Shown here: positions 10,341-19,739 of the stretch, piece by piece
Layout: every line of letters starts with the position of its first letter
How positions within the stretch are numbered: the stretch's first letter is position 1
NCBI GenBank assembly: GCA_938028665.1
Contig: CALIMB010000020.1
Location: 1-64,000, forward strand
From: an uncultured Thermomicrobium sp.
GTDB taxonomy: Bacteria > Chloroflexota > Chloroflexia > Thermomicrobiales > Thermomicrobiaceae
Length of the DNA stretch: 64,000 bases
Direction of reading: 5' to 3'
Notes under the pieces: model-generated
The model's database searches: none
What the model saw: the letters and a program-made list of their open reading frames with translations, nothing else
Told to the model about the DNA's origin: nothing
Made by a program: the position numbers and the translations under genes

Positions 10341-11045
10341 TCATTGGTCTACCGCGCCTGTTGTACCACGCGGTGTTGCGGGAGGTGCTAGAAGCGGGTC
10401 GGGGACGCCCACTTCAGCGAAGGCGCGTGCGCGTAAGCGACAAGAATCACACTCTTGGCAGGGCCTATCACCACCACGGTAACAGGACCACGTGAGTCCG
10501 TAGTCGACCCCAAGACGTAGACCTAGTCGGATGATCGCTGACGTTGGCACGTCGAGGAACGGTGCAAGGACGGGGATGCGCCGGCCAGTCTCGATGAAGC
10601 GGCGGGAGGCCAGATCGGCTGCTTGCTGGTAGGCTGCGAGGAACTCCCCGCGACAGTCTGGATACCCGCTATAGTCAACGTGGCTGACCGCAATGGCTAC
10701 AGCATCGGCATCAATTACCTCGGCGTAGGCGTGGGCGACAGCGAGGAAGATCAGGTTGCGGACGGGGACGTCGGTTGACGGGATTCCGCTGGTTGGCTGG
10801 GAGGGGATCTCTCCGGCACCGACGAGCGAAGAGCCACCCCATTGAGCGAGATCGATGGTCACGATCCGGTGCTCGGCAAAGCCGAGTCGTTGGGCGATAG
10901 CCTGTGCCGCGAAGAGCTCGCGCTCGTGACGCTGGCCGTAGCGGAACGAGAGGCCGTAGAGTTGGAAGCCATACGCGTGGAGAAGATATGCAAGTGTCGT
11001 GCTGTCAAGACCTCCAGAGAGGAGGACGACGGTGCGGCACAGCAT
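10341..11045 (-). CDS. queC: 7-cyano-7-deazaguanine synthase
   Basis: VVLLSGGLDSTTLAYLL PP-loop, YGLSFRYGQRHERE, Cys cluster CYRGGDRPCQECDSCRLRARAF. Start uncertain (MLCRTV used; MGSKQG at 11087 also possible). Confidence 0.92.
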   Translation of the reverse strand: MLCRTVVLLSGGLDSTTLAYLLHAYGFQLYGLSFRYGQRHERELFAAQAIAQRLGFAEHRIVTIDLAQWGGSSLVGAGEIPSQPTSGIPSTDVPVRNLIFLAVAHAYAEVIDADAVAIAVSHVDYSGYPDCRGEFLAAYQQAADLASRRFIETGRRIPVLAPFLDVPTSAIIRLGLRLGVDYGLTWSCYRGGDRPCQECDSCRLRARAFAEVGVPDPLLAPPATPRGTTGAVDQ

Positions 11046-11135
11046 GGTGTTGCTGTCCACCTTGGTTCTCCCTTGCTTGCTTCCCATCAATTGCCCACGT
11101 CTCGAGTATGCTCGGCGCGGAAAGTGAAGGTGAAG

Positions 11136-11666
11136 ATGCGACACTGGGCTCTTAGCGGTGCAGCGTGGATTGCAGCGGTCATCACTCACCGAATCTGGAG
11201 GATGACGCCGCCGGGGACGCTCGGCCGCGGGTTAAGCGATGCTGCCTCGCATGCTGCGCTTGCGCTTGCGACGACGCTGCCACTTGCGGACCGCGTGCCC
11301 ACTCCGCGGCGTGTGTGGGTGGGGGTGTTGATTGGTGCGCTGGCGATCGATCTCGACCACGTTGTTGCGGCACGATCCATCCGACTACGGACCTGCATGA
11401 CGATGCCGAGCCGCCCAGCAACACATTCGGTAATCACGGCTGGAGTAGCCGTGGGCTGGGCGCTGCGGTGGGATTGTTCGTTTGGTCTCGGTGTCGGTCT
11501 TGGCCTGGGATCGCACCTGGTGCGTGATCTGGTAACCGGGGGCGCGCCACTCTTCTATCCGGGTCGCGTCATTACACTTCCGGAGCGGTGGGGGTTTCCC
11601 TTTGCACTCAGTCTTGGTGCATTGGGATGGTGGGTGTCTGGCCGGCTACCAAACGCACAGTCGTAA
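11136..11666 (+). CDS. membrane-bound metal-dependent hydrolase, YdjM-like
   Basis: DLDHVVAARS, THSVITAGVAVG, GLGSHLVRDLVTGG motifs; start internal to the longer ORF. Confidence 0.65.
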   Translation: MRHWALSGAAWIAAVITHRIWRMTPPGTLGRGLSDAASHAALALATTLPLADRVPTPRRVWVGVLIGALAIDLDHVVAARSIRLRTCMTMPSRPATHSVITAGVAVGWALRWDCSFGLGVGLGLGSHLVRDLVTGGAPLFYPGRVITLPERWGFPFALSLGALGWWVSGRLPNAQS

Positions 11667-11702
11667 GCGTGTGGTAGCATACTGATCAGGAAGGGAGCGG
11701 AT

Positions 11703-12056
11703 ATGGGGACAATCAGCACGATTCATGGTGCGCTGGGTGAGTCACTGGCAATGATCTATCTCCTCGTTGCGATTGGGAATTTCCTGCGACGTCGGCAAGG
11801 AGGTCTCCCACTGTGGCTGATCGGTATTGCGCATCTGTTGATCGCAGTGCAGGTGGTGCTCGGTACGATCCTCTATATCCGTGCGCCGCAAATCATTAGC
11901 ATTTGGCATCCGGTGACCGGATATCTCGCACTCGTGGCGTTGGGGCTCACCGTCGTCTTCCGAAACCGTCTTGGACGGGCGAACAGCGCTGCGCTAACAG
12001 CGCTCATCGTTACTTTCTTGGTGATTATCAATGTACTGATTGCCCGCCTGCGTTGA
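11703..12056 (+). CDS. hypothetical 4-TM protein (117 aa)
   Basis: SD-like aagggagcggat before ATG; hydrophobic helices MIYLLVAIGNFLRRR...VQVVLGTILYIRAPQ...TALIVTFLVIINVLIARLR. Confidence 0.7.
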   Translation: MGTISTIHGALGESLAMIYLLVAIGNFLRRRQGGLPLWLIGIAHLLIAVQVVLGTILYIRAPQIISIWHPVTGYLALVALGLTVVFRNRLGRANSAALTALIVTFLVIINVLIARLR

Positions 12057-12075
12057 ACCGATGTGCCCGAACGTG

Positions 12076-12175
12076 GTCGTCGTCCGGCTGAAAGATCGCT
12101 AATCAGCCATCACCGCTTCACCTCCATGCGCTCCACCAGCCGTGTCGTCGTCCAGCTTACAGCTCGCTAATCAGC
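12076..12175 (+). repeat. 32-bp imperfect direct repeat pair, 68-bp spacing, at the 3' end of rnj
   Basis: 12076-12107 gtcgtcgtccggctgaaagatcgctaatcagc versus 12144-12175 gtcgtcgtccagcttacagctcgctaatcagc (28/32 identical, ungapped); second copy covers the rnj C-terminal codons and stop. Confidence 0.8.
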
Positions 12176-13818
12176 GGGAGGATGAGTGGGCGGAACTTGG
12201 CCCGGCGATAGAGCTGGCGCCCAAGCACGCTCTTCGTGCGACTAACCAGGTAGCCGTGGCTGAAACCACCCTTTTGCTTGGCGAGAAATCTCTTGAACTC
12301 CTCGGTGACCTTGGCAAGTGTTTCTGGACTGACCTTGCCATTGAGTCCCCGTGCCGTGACTTCGGGTCCGGCGATGAGTTTCCCGGTCTCGCGGTCGATG
12401 ACGAAGGCAGCGATGATGACGCCACTTGCGGCCACCTCGTCACGGCGCCGCAAGAGCGCGTGGGTCGGGGTGACAAAATCAACGAGTACTGGCCCGCAGT
12501 CGACGCTACCTTCGCGACGTGCGTCCTCACGGCTGAAGCTCAAGATGCTCCCCAATTCCGGGATGACAACTCGTTCTGGGAGATACCCCAGTTCAAGAGC
12601 AAGTTCTCTGTAGAGTGCCAGATGCCGGTACTCACCGTGTACAGGTACGCAGAAGCGTGGGCGGAGAAGTTGCAGCATGTGCTTGAGCTCATCGCGGCTG
12701 GCATGTCCGGAAACATGGACTGTCGGTTCAATATCCGGGTAGATGACCTTGATACCCATGCGAAAGAGCTGGTCGATGGTCTCACTGACGGTTTGCTCAT
12801 TGCCGGGGATCGGCGTGGCCGAGAAGATCACGAGGTCGCCGGGTGTGAGACGGATGTTGGGATGATCGTTGCTCGCGATCCGTGCGAGCGCTGCCGTTGC
12901 CTCACCTTGACTGCCGGTCGTCAAGAGCATTGCTTGCTTGCGTGGCAGGGTCATGGCGATCTCGACTGGCACAATGACCCCTGCCGGTGGCTGGAGGTAA
13001 CCAAGCTCCTGCGCAATGCGTGTACTCTGCTCCATGCTGCGACCAGAGATCGCTACTTTGCGCCCATGGCGGTATGCTGCTCGCATTGCCTGATCAATCC
13101 GGGTGATGTTGGAGGCAAATGTTGTCAGCACGACACGCCCCTCGGCTGCGCCGATAATTCGGTCGAGTGTCTCACTGACCACGGCCTCAGAGGGGGTCCG
13201 ACCTGACCGTTCGACACGGACGGCGTCAGAGAGGAGCACAAGGACCCCCTCTCGTCCGATCTGCTTGAGCCGTTCCTCGTCAGTCTTGGGGCCGAGTGGT
13301 GGTGTGGGATCGAACTTGTAGTCGCCGGTGTGGACGACCCAGCCCAGCGGTGTTTTGAGCGCGATGGCGTAACTACCGGGAATGCTATGGGTGACAGGAA
13401 TGAACTCCACCTCAAAGTGCAAGCCGAGACGATACCGTTTCCGTGGTTGGACAACCCGGAAGTCGGCAAGCTTCGGATCACTGTAGTCCTCGATCTTCGC
13501 TCGCGCGTATGCAATCGCAAGTTCAGAGCCATAGATCGGTACGGGCGCGATCCCCTTCAACTCGTTGAGGATGAACGGAATCCCACCGATGTGATCCTCG
13601 TGCCCATGGGTGAGCAGGATGGCACGGAGCTTCGTCAGGCGTTGCTTGATATAACCGACGTCGGGGATAATCAGATCGACTCCGCGGAGATCCTCTTCGG
13701 GGAATTTGGCGCCGGCGTCGATCACAAGCATGTCGTTCCGGTATTCGTAGACGGTCATACTCTTCCCGATCTCGCCGACGCCGCCGAGCGGGATGATCCG
13801 AAGACGTGGTTTGGCCAT
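12157..13818 (-). CDS. rnj: ribonuclease J
   Basis: LRIIPLGGVGEIGKSMTVYEY, THGHEDHIGG metallo-beta-lactamase motif, VHTGDYKFDPTPPLG, VHVSGHASRDELKHML; start MAKPRLR. Confidence 0.95.
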   Translation of the reverse strand: MAKPRLRIIPLGGVGEIGKSMTVYEYRNDMLVIDAGAKFPEEDLRGVDLIIPDVGYIKQRLTKLRAILLTHGHEDHIGGIPFILNELKGIAPVPIYGSELAIAYARAKIEDYSDPKLADFRVVQPRKRYRLGLHFEVEFIPVTHSIPGSYAIALKTPLGWVVHTGDYKFDPTPPLGPKTDEERLKQIGREGVLVLLSDAVRVERSGRTPSEAVVSETLDRIIGAAEGRVVLTTFASNITRIDQAMRAAYRHGRKVAISGRSMEQSTRIAQELGYLQPPAGVIVPVEIAMTLPRKQAMLLTTGSQGEATAALARIASNDHPNIRLTPGDLVIFSATPIPGNEQTVSETIDQLFRMGIKVIYPDIEPTVHVSGHASRDELKHMLQLLRPRFCVPVHGEYRHLALYRELALELGYLPERVVIPELGSILSFSREDARREGSVDCGPVLVDFVTPTHALLRRRDEVAASGVIIAAFVIDRETGKLIAGPEVTARGLNGKVSPETLAKVTEEFKRFLAKQKGGFSHGYLVSRTKSVLGRQLYRRAKFRPLILPLISEL

Positions 13819-13927
13819 GTACCGTTCCTCCACTGATAAACGCGGCGCTCGTAAGGTCGCCGCACGATCGCGTCAATCATAGCTGAGGGAGAGGATGTGA
13901 CGAGCGGTGCGAGCGTGGGGGTGGGTG

Positions 13928-14599
13928 ATGTTTCGAGATCGTTTCGATGCAGGCCAACAGCTTGCTGCGCGCTTGGGTGACCTTGTAGGACAACCGGGAA
14001 TCGTGCTGGCATTACCCCGCGGGGGTGTTTTGGTGGGCTACGAGATTGCCCGTGCGCTCCGCCTCCCGTTAGACGTGATCCTGACACGGAAGATCGGAGC
14101 CCCGTTTAATCCAGAATACGCGATTGGCGTCGTCGCCGAAAATGGGTTTGTCTCAGTGAATAAAGAAGAACTTGCACTAGGAGTAGCTAGCGAAGAGTAC
14201 ATCCGGCGCGTTGTGCCAAAACTGTTGGCAGAACTTGAGCGGCGTCGTCAGCTCTACCGTGAAGGTCGACCGCTCCCGGATCTTACCGGGAAGAGTGCGA
14301 TTCTTGTGGACGATGGGGTCGCCACGGGGTTTACAATGCTCGGCGCAATTGCCGCGGTCCGTGAGCAACATCCGGAGCGAATCATTGTTGCACTGCCGGT
14401 TGCGCCACCGTCAACGGCGGAGCGGCTGCGTCGCGAGGTGGACCGCCTTGAAGTGCTCATCATGCCCGAGCCGCTCGACGGTGTTGGTGCCTGGTATGAG
14501 GACTTCCACCAAGCAAGTGATGAGGAAGTCCTGGAACTCTTGCGGCGTGCGCGTGAGATGCTGGCCGAGTTGGACGGACAGAAGAGTGAGGAGTCCTGA
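13928..14599 (+). CDS. phosphoribosyltransferase family protein
   Basis: MFRDRFDAGQQLAARL, LALPRGGVLVGYEIARAL, PRPP-loop AILVDDGVATGFTM. Confidence 0.85.
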   Translation: MFRDRFDAGQQLAARLGDLVGQPGIVLALPRGGVLVGYEIARALRLPLDVILTRKIGAPFNPEYAIGVVAENGFVSVNKEELALGVASEEYIRRVVPKLLAELERRRQLYREGRPLPDLTGKSAILVDDGVATGFTMLGAIAAVREQHPERIIVALPVAPPSTAERLRREVDRLEVLIMPEPLDGVGAWYEDFHQASDEEVLELLRRAREMLAELDGQKSEES

Positions 14600-15082
14600 G
14601 TGTACGCCCAAGAGCCTCCGCTGGCTCATCCCGCATTGGTGCGTGTTCCACTACTACGTTGTGCTCTGCCCGATCCCTCACGAGTTTGGGACTGTGAGAG
14701 CTCCAGGTGGTGCGTTCAGGAATGACACAACGGGTCACCGCCCCGCCTCCACTACGCGAGGAGGTGCACTCTTCCCCGACCATCTTGCTCGTGCCCTGAT
14801 AGCGAGCGCCCAAGCAACGAGAAATTGCTGTCACCGCTCGTCGGGATGAGATTCGTTGCCGTGACGCGGCTGTACTTCGTGTGTTAGACCTGGTGTCGAT
14901 ACGCGTATTCTTCCAGGTCGCTTTCTCTCTGGCGGTCGCGCCAAGAGACAGTCATTGTGGGCAGGTGAGGGTGTCAAGCTGAAGCCATGAGCCTGGCTTT
15001 CTGTGTTCCGTGGGCACAACAGAGCTTGTTTGAAGGTCAGCCAGCGTGTGACATGGTGCCGAGCTGCATATGGCTCTTGCGT

Positions 15083-15111
15083 TTGACGGTCGCCGGCTTG
15101 CACCCTATTAT
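15083..15111 (+). promoter_or_regulatory. sigma70-type promoter TTGACG-17-TATTAT upstream of alaX
   Basis: ttgacg 15083-15088, 17-bp spacer, tattat 15106-15111; ATG at 15129. Confidence 0.55.
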
Positions 15112-15128
15112 CGCTGCGGGGGTGTACG

Positions 15129-15881
15129 ATGCCGGTGACGGAGCTTTTGTATCTCGACGATAGCTACCTCCGTGAGTTCGATGCAACGGTCGTTACGGTG
15201 ACACCTGACCACGGGGTTGTCCTTGACCGAACAGCATTCTATCCAGGAGGCGGAGGGCAGCCGCACGATACCGGTGAGCTTGTCGCTGCGGATGGTCAAC
15301 GATGGCGTGTCGTTTCGATGCGGCGGGGGACAAGTGCACACGAACTCGTCCATTTGCTTGATCGAGTGCCGCCGCCAAGCGGCACGCGTGTGCATGGTGT
15401 CCTCGATTGGGAGCGGCGGTATCGGTTGATGCGGTATCACACGGCATTGCACATTCTCTCGGCAGTCGTCTACCGCGAGTACGGTGCGCTGGTAACGGGT
15501 GCAGCCTTGGACGTGGACAAGGCACGAATGGACTTCGAATTGGAAGATCTCGCACCAGATCGGGTGGCACGGATCGAGGCGCTGGCTAACGAGGCGATCG
15601 CCCGTGGCTTGCCAGTACGCTGGTGGATCATCTCGCGGGAGGAAGCAGAGGCGATTCCTGATTTGATCCGCACGAAGGTCAATCTGCTTCCACCTTCGAT
15701 CCAACAGGTACGGGTCGTAGCAATCGAGGGGCTGGACCTCCAAGCGGACGGAGGCACGCACGTTCAAAATACGCAGGAGATCGGAGGAATTCGGGTAGTT
15801 GGGACGCGCTCGAAGGGGCGAAGTAACAAGCGGATCGAGATCGAGCTCGTGGACAGGCCCGAGCGAATGGAGGCAGTGTGA
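15129..15881 (+). CDS. alanyl-tRNA editing protein AlaX-like
   Basis: FYPGGGGQPHDTG, MRYHTALHIL (HxxxH), LDLQADGGTHVQNTQEIG. Confidence 0.9.
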   Translation: MPVTELLYLDDSYLREFDATVVTVTPDHGVVLDRTAFYPGGGGQPHDTGELVAADGQRWRVVSMRRGTSAHELVHLLDRVPPPSGTRVHGVLDWERRYRLMRYHTALHILSAVVYREYGALVTGAALDVDKARMDFELEDLAPDRVARIEALANEAIARGLPVRWWIISREEAEAIPDLIRTKVNLLPPSIQQVRVVAIEGLDLQADGGTHVQNTQEIGGIRVVGTRSKGRSNKRIEIELVDRPERMEAV

Positions 15882-17080
15882 GGCTCTCTTGGGAGAGGAT
15901 TCTGGCGAAGCGTGTTGCCGCGTTCCGCCCTTGCATTCGAACGGATTTTTCGCTCCTTCCTGCTCCGCCAGACACGATCCATTTCACGGGTGGTGCGCCG
16001 CCGGTCGAGTGCTTACCGGTTGAGCCGCTCGCTGAAGAGCTTGCACGTGCTTGGCGTTCCGAACCAACAGCGCTCTGGTATGGCGAGACCGAAGGGCATC
16101 GGCCGCTTCGCGAGGCGATCGCTGCTCGGCTCGCGCGTCGCGGAGCACTGGTCGATCCAGACGATATCCTGATCACGCAAGGTGCTCAGCAGGCGATCGA
16201 TCTTTTGGCCCGTCTTCTGCTCGAACCAGGCGATCGGGTTCTGGTCGAAGGGCCAACCTACTTTGGAGCGTTGCAGGTCTTTGAGCCATATGCGGTGCAG
16301 ATTGAGGCAGTTCCGCTCGATGAGGAGGGCGTACAGCTTGAACGGCTTGAGGAGTCGTTGGCGCGCCAGCCACGAGCGAAGTTGTTCTACACGGTTCCCA
16401 CGTTCCAGAATCCGGCAGGGGTGACGATGTCGGCGGAGCGGCGGAGGGCCGTTGTCGAACTCGCTGGGCGATACGGCGTCCCGATTGTCGAAGATGACCC
16501 ATATGGGGACCTCTGGTACGAGACATTACCGCCACCGCCATTGCGCGCGTTCTCCGAAGAAATCCTCTCGCTGGGGAGCTTCTCGAAGACGCTTGCTCCT
16601 GGGCTGCGCGTCGGCTGGCTCGTCGCTCCACGTCGCTTGATGAAGCCTCTCATCGATGCCAAGGAAGCTGCTGACATTCAGTCTGACCGGTTACTCCAGC
16701 GTGCGATCGCTGCCGTCATTACCAGCTCCTGGTACGAGGAGCATTTGACAGCGGCTCGGCGGATCTATGCCGCACGTTGTCAGACATTGGCCGATGCTTT
16801 GGCACGTGAACTCGGTGATCTCGCGACGTGGCGGCTGCCGGGTGGCGGTTTCTTCCTCTGGGTAACGCTCAGCAGCGATGTAGACAGTGCGGCCCTCTTG
16901 CCACGCTGTGCGGCAGCTGGAGTGACCTATGTGCCAGGCTCAGAGTTCTATCCTGACCATCGTCCGACCCCAAGCTTCCGGCTTGGTTTCACCACGCTCT
17001 CAGTAGAAGCAATGCTGGTCGGTGTGGAACGTCTCGGACGAGCACTCCGGGCAGCGCTCGTTGAGGTCTCAGGGCGCTGA
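15878..17080 (+). CDS. PLP-dependent aminotransferase, class I/II (2-aminoadipate/MocR-type fold)
   Basis: FTGGAPPVECLP, ITQGAQQAIDLLARLLLEPGDRVLVEGPTY, VPTFQNPAGVTMS, VEDDPYGDLWYE, LGSFSKTLAPGLRVGW; ATGA-type overlap with alaX. Confidence 0.92.
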   Translation: MRLSWERILAKRVAAFRPCIRTDFSLLPAPPDTIHFTGGAPPVECLPVEPLAEELARAWRSEPTALWYGETEGHRPLREAIAARLARRGALVDPDDILITQGAQQAIDLLARLLLEPGDRVLVEGPTYFGALQVFEPYAVQIEAVPLDEEGVQLERLEESLARQPRAKLFYTVPTFQNPAGVTMSAERRRAVVELAGRYGVPIVEDDPYGDLWYETLPPPPLRAFSEEILSLGSFSKTLAPGLRVGWLVAPRRLMKPLIDAKEAADIQSDRLLQRAIAAVITSSWYEEHLTAARRIYAARCQTLADALARELGDLATWRLPGGGFFLWVTLSSDVDSAALLPRCAAAGVTYVPGSEFYPDHRPTPSFRLGFTTLSVEAMLVGVERLGRALRAALVEVSGR

Positions 17081-17532
17081 AGAGCGTCAGTACTGGGTAC
17101 AAGGTGAAGCGTTTTGGAGTCGGACTCCCTGACCCAGCTAGCCCAGGAGGGGTTTCGTAGTGTGTCGCTTACCAGGTACCGAGAATGTGATGTTTCTGTC
17201 CTTTCTCGCATCATGGGGCAGGGTGCCGACATGCTGCTCCTGTGGCTCCGTGAATAGGACCAACTCCTTTGGTTTGAGACCGCACTGACCCGGTTTGCGG
17301 ACCTCCTCTCTTGTGTGAGCAGAGATGTTCATCGGCTCGCCGGTGAGTGCATGGGCACTGCTTGTCTACTTTGACGGCCGGCGCATCTGGCAAAGGTGAA
17401 GCGTTTGTCAGGTCTCGCAACCATCAATGGAAGGTCTCAAGTTGTGCTGCCCTGGTCCCCTTGGGATTGTGCTGCAAGCGGCGAGGCAGAGCGGCTAGCC
17501 GAGTAGTGAGCAGAGGTGCATTCGCGTTCTCT

Positions 17533-18726
17533 TCACCATACCCGGCAGACAAGGCCTTTGAGGTACTCCCCTTCGGGGAAAGAAAGACGGATTGGATGGT
17601 CAGGAGCTTGTCCCAGCCGTTCGAGGATCTGAACCTCACGACCGGCATCCTCAGCGGCGGCAAAGAGGATCTTCTGAAAGAGATCGGTGGAGACCAGGCC
17701 AGAGCAGGAGAACGTCACAAGAATTCCTCCTGGCTCGATAAGGTGAAGCGCTTGCAAGTTGATGTCCTTGTAGCCGCGTGCGGCGCGTTCCAGATGCGCT
17801 TGTGCGAAGGCAAATTTGGGGGGATCAAGAATCACAGCCTGGAAGCGGCGGCCACTAGCACGGAACTGGCGGAGAACTTGGAAGGCATCACCTGCGATGT
17901 TCTCGAAACGACTAGCAGAAAAGCCGTTGAGTTGCAAATTGCTTGCTGCTTCGGCGAGTGCTTCGGCAGACGTGTCAAGATTGACGACAAACTCTGCACC
18001 AGCAGCAAGTGCGTACACCGCAAAGGCACCGGTATAGGAAAACGCGTTCAGTACTCGTGCCCCTGCAAGGTATGAAGCAACCCGCCGCCGGTTCTCGCGT
18101 TGGTCGAGGTAGAAGCCGGTCTTCTGACCGTAGCGGATGTCGACACGGAACTGGTGTCCATGTTCTCGGATGACGATTCGTTCCGGTGGCGTCTTCCCAT
18201 GGCGTACACCGTCTGAGGGGGGCAATCCCTCCTTAGCACGGACATCGAGCTCGCTGCGCTCGTAGATCCCAGTGGGGTGGCAGCGCTCGGCGAGGATGCG
18301 CACCAGAAGCTCCTTACGCCGCTCGATGCCAAGTGTTAGCGACTGGATGACGAGGAAGTCTCCGTAGCGATCGACCACCAGACCAGGAATCCAATCATTC
18401 TCAGCAAAGACGAGCCGGTACGCGTTGGTGGTCTCGTCCAGTCCAAGCAGACGCCGTGCAGCAAGTGCGCGGTCAATCCGGCGTTCCCAGTACGACTCGT
18501 CAATGGTTTCCTCAGGGTTCCAGGTGAGAAGTCGAACTATGATTTGTGAACGGCGATTCAGGTATCCTCTGGCTAGCCACTCGCCCTCGCTACTATACAC
18601 ATCGACAATGTCGCCGTCCTCAATGTGCCCCTCCAGTTCGGCGACCGCGCCTGAGAAGATCCAGGGGTGGTGGCGACGTACCGGACGATCGTGACCACGT
18701 TTCAAAATCAGACGTGCGTGTCTCAC
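17533..18726 (-). CDS. class I SAM-dependent rRNA (cytosine-5) methyltransferase, RlmI-like, PUA domain
   Basis: LKRGHDRPVRRHHPWIFSGAV PUA N-terminus; YGQKTGFYLDQRENRRRVASYLAGARVLNAFSYTGAF; ILDPPKFA; LVTFSCSG. Confidence 0.92.
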   Translation of the reverse strand: MRHARLILKRGHDRPVRRHHPWIFSGAVAELEGHIEDGDIVDVYSSEGEWLARGYLNRRSQIIVRLLTWNPEETIDESYWERRIDRALAARRLLGLDETTNAYRLVFAENDWIPGLVVDRYGDFLVIQSLTLGIERRKELLVRILAERCHPTGIYERSELDVRAKEGLPPSDGVRHGKTPPERIVIREHGHQFRVDIRYGQKTGFYLDQRENRRRVASYLAGARVLNAFSYTGAFAVYALAAGAEFVVNLDTSAEALAEAASNLQLNGFSASRFENIAGDAFQVLRQFRASGRRFQAVILDPPKFAFAQAHLERAARGYKDINLQALHLIEPGGILVTFSCSGLVSTDLFQKILFAAAEDAGREVQILERLGQAPDHPIRLSFPEGEYLKGLVCRVW

Positions 18727-18787
18727 CAGCTGCTTGTGCCCCCTTCGTTGCGCATCAGTTCAGTAACGAGCTCTGCCTAGGACACTC

Positions 18788-19717
18788 TCAGGCGAGTGGT
18801 AGTGCGGCCATCTGATACGTCTGCCACACGTGGGCACCAGCACGACCGTAGAAGGTGGCAAGCTCGGTCCAATCGATCACGACCCAGCGTGCGCCAGTCT
18901 GGCGTAATTGCTCGAGTGCTCCTCCCACCATGGCGAGGCCGAGCCCCTGCTTGCGATGCGCGGCGGCAATGCCGAGCGGACCTAGACCTGCGACCAAGCC
19001 CGATACGGCTTTGGCCCAGAAAAGACTCGGTGGAGGTGGCCACTGACCGGGATGGTGGATCGCGGCGAACCCAATGAGCTCGCTGTTGCGGCGGAGCCCG
19101 AGAATAGTAGCGCCCGCTTCGTAGGCCTCCGTGACGTCGATTTCCCATGCACCAGGAAATTCCCGCGCAAGGAAGGAAAGCATCTCATCGCGGGGTGCTG
19201 GTTCAAGGGTGATGCCCTCTGGCCAGTTGATGGCGGGCGACGGTAACGTCAGATCAACGAGAAGGTCATGGAAGACTTCGCGCGGGAATGCGCCAGCGCC
19301 TCGCAGGAAGCGCCACGTAGCGAGCGGTGCTCTGCTAGGAATACCCGGGACGAGGTGGCCTGGTCCTCCCCCGAAGACGAGCGTCTGGTACCCGTATGTC
19401 ATTGCATGCGCAGTTGCTTGAGTGAGGAGTGCGCGGCCAATGCCGCGGCCACGCGCAGACCGGGCAACGCCGAAGAGCGTGACAAAACCGACACCCTGTG
19501 GAAACCACGCGAGCGAGGGGAGTCGCAGAAAGAGAGCTCCGAGGCCATCCTCGCCTTGGCGTGCCACCCACGCAGCTGCGGGTTCGCTAGGAGCTGGCCG
19601 CCATCGATGGAGGAGTAGCTCGGGTGAAAGCGGGAGGTGATCACCAAACTCCTCGTTCCATATGGAGGCAACAGCAGGTGCGTCTTTGTTCTGATACGGT
19701 TCGATTATCCAGCCCAT
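18788..19717 (-). CDS. tandem GNAT N-acetyltransferase
   Basis: Two acetyl-CoA loops: VARSARGRGIGRALLTQA and IAAAHRKQGLGLAMVGGAL in one ORF. Confidence 0.8.
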   Translation of the reverse strand: MGWIIEPYQNKDAPAVASIWNEEFGDHLPLSPELLLHRWRPAPSEPAAAWVARQGEDGLGALFLRLPSLAWFPQGVGFVTLFGVARSARGRGIGRALLTQATAHAMTYGYQTLVFGGGPGHLVPGIPSRAPLATWRFLRGAGAFPREVFHDLLVDLTLPSPAINWPEGITLEPAPRDEMLSFLAREFPGAWEIDVTEAYEAGATILGLRRNSELIGFAAIHHPGQWPPPPSLFWAKAVSGLVAGLGPLGIAAAHRKQGLGLAMVGGALEQLRQTGARWVVIDWTELATFYGRAGAHVWQTYQMAALPLA

Positions 19718-19739
19718 CTTTCAAGAGCCTCCGGTGCCA

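Noticed and set aside
12142-13206. 354-aa plus-strand ORF
   Set aside because: Antisense to RNase J; no recognisable motifs; typical long mirror ORF in GC-rich DNA.
15717-15780. AlaX second zinc motif reads ADGGTHV rather than CGGTHV
   Set aside because: Cys-to-Asp at this position may be normal variation among AlaX families; I cannot confirm it is unusual without an alignment.
17101-17406. AAGGTGAAGCGTTT repeated at 17101 and 17393
   Set aside because: Only 14 bp shared, single pair, a related sequence in a coding region (17742); could be chance.
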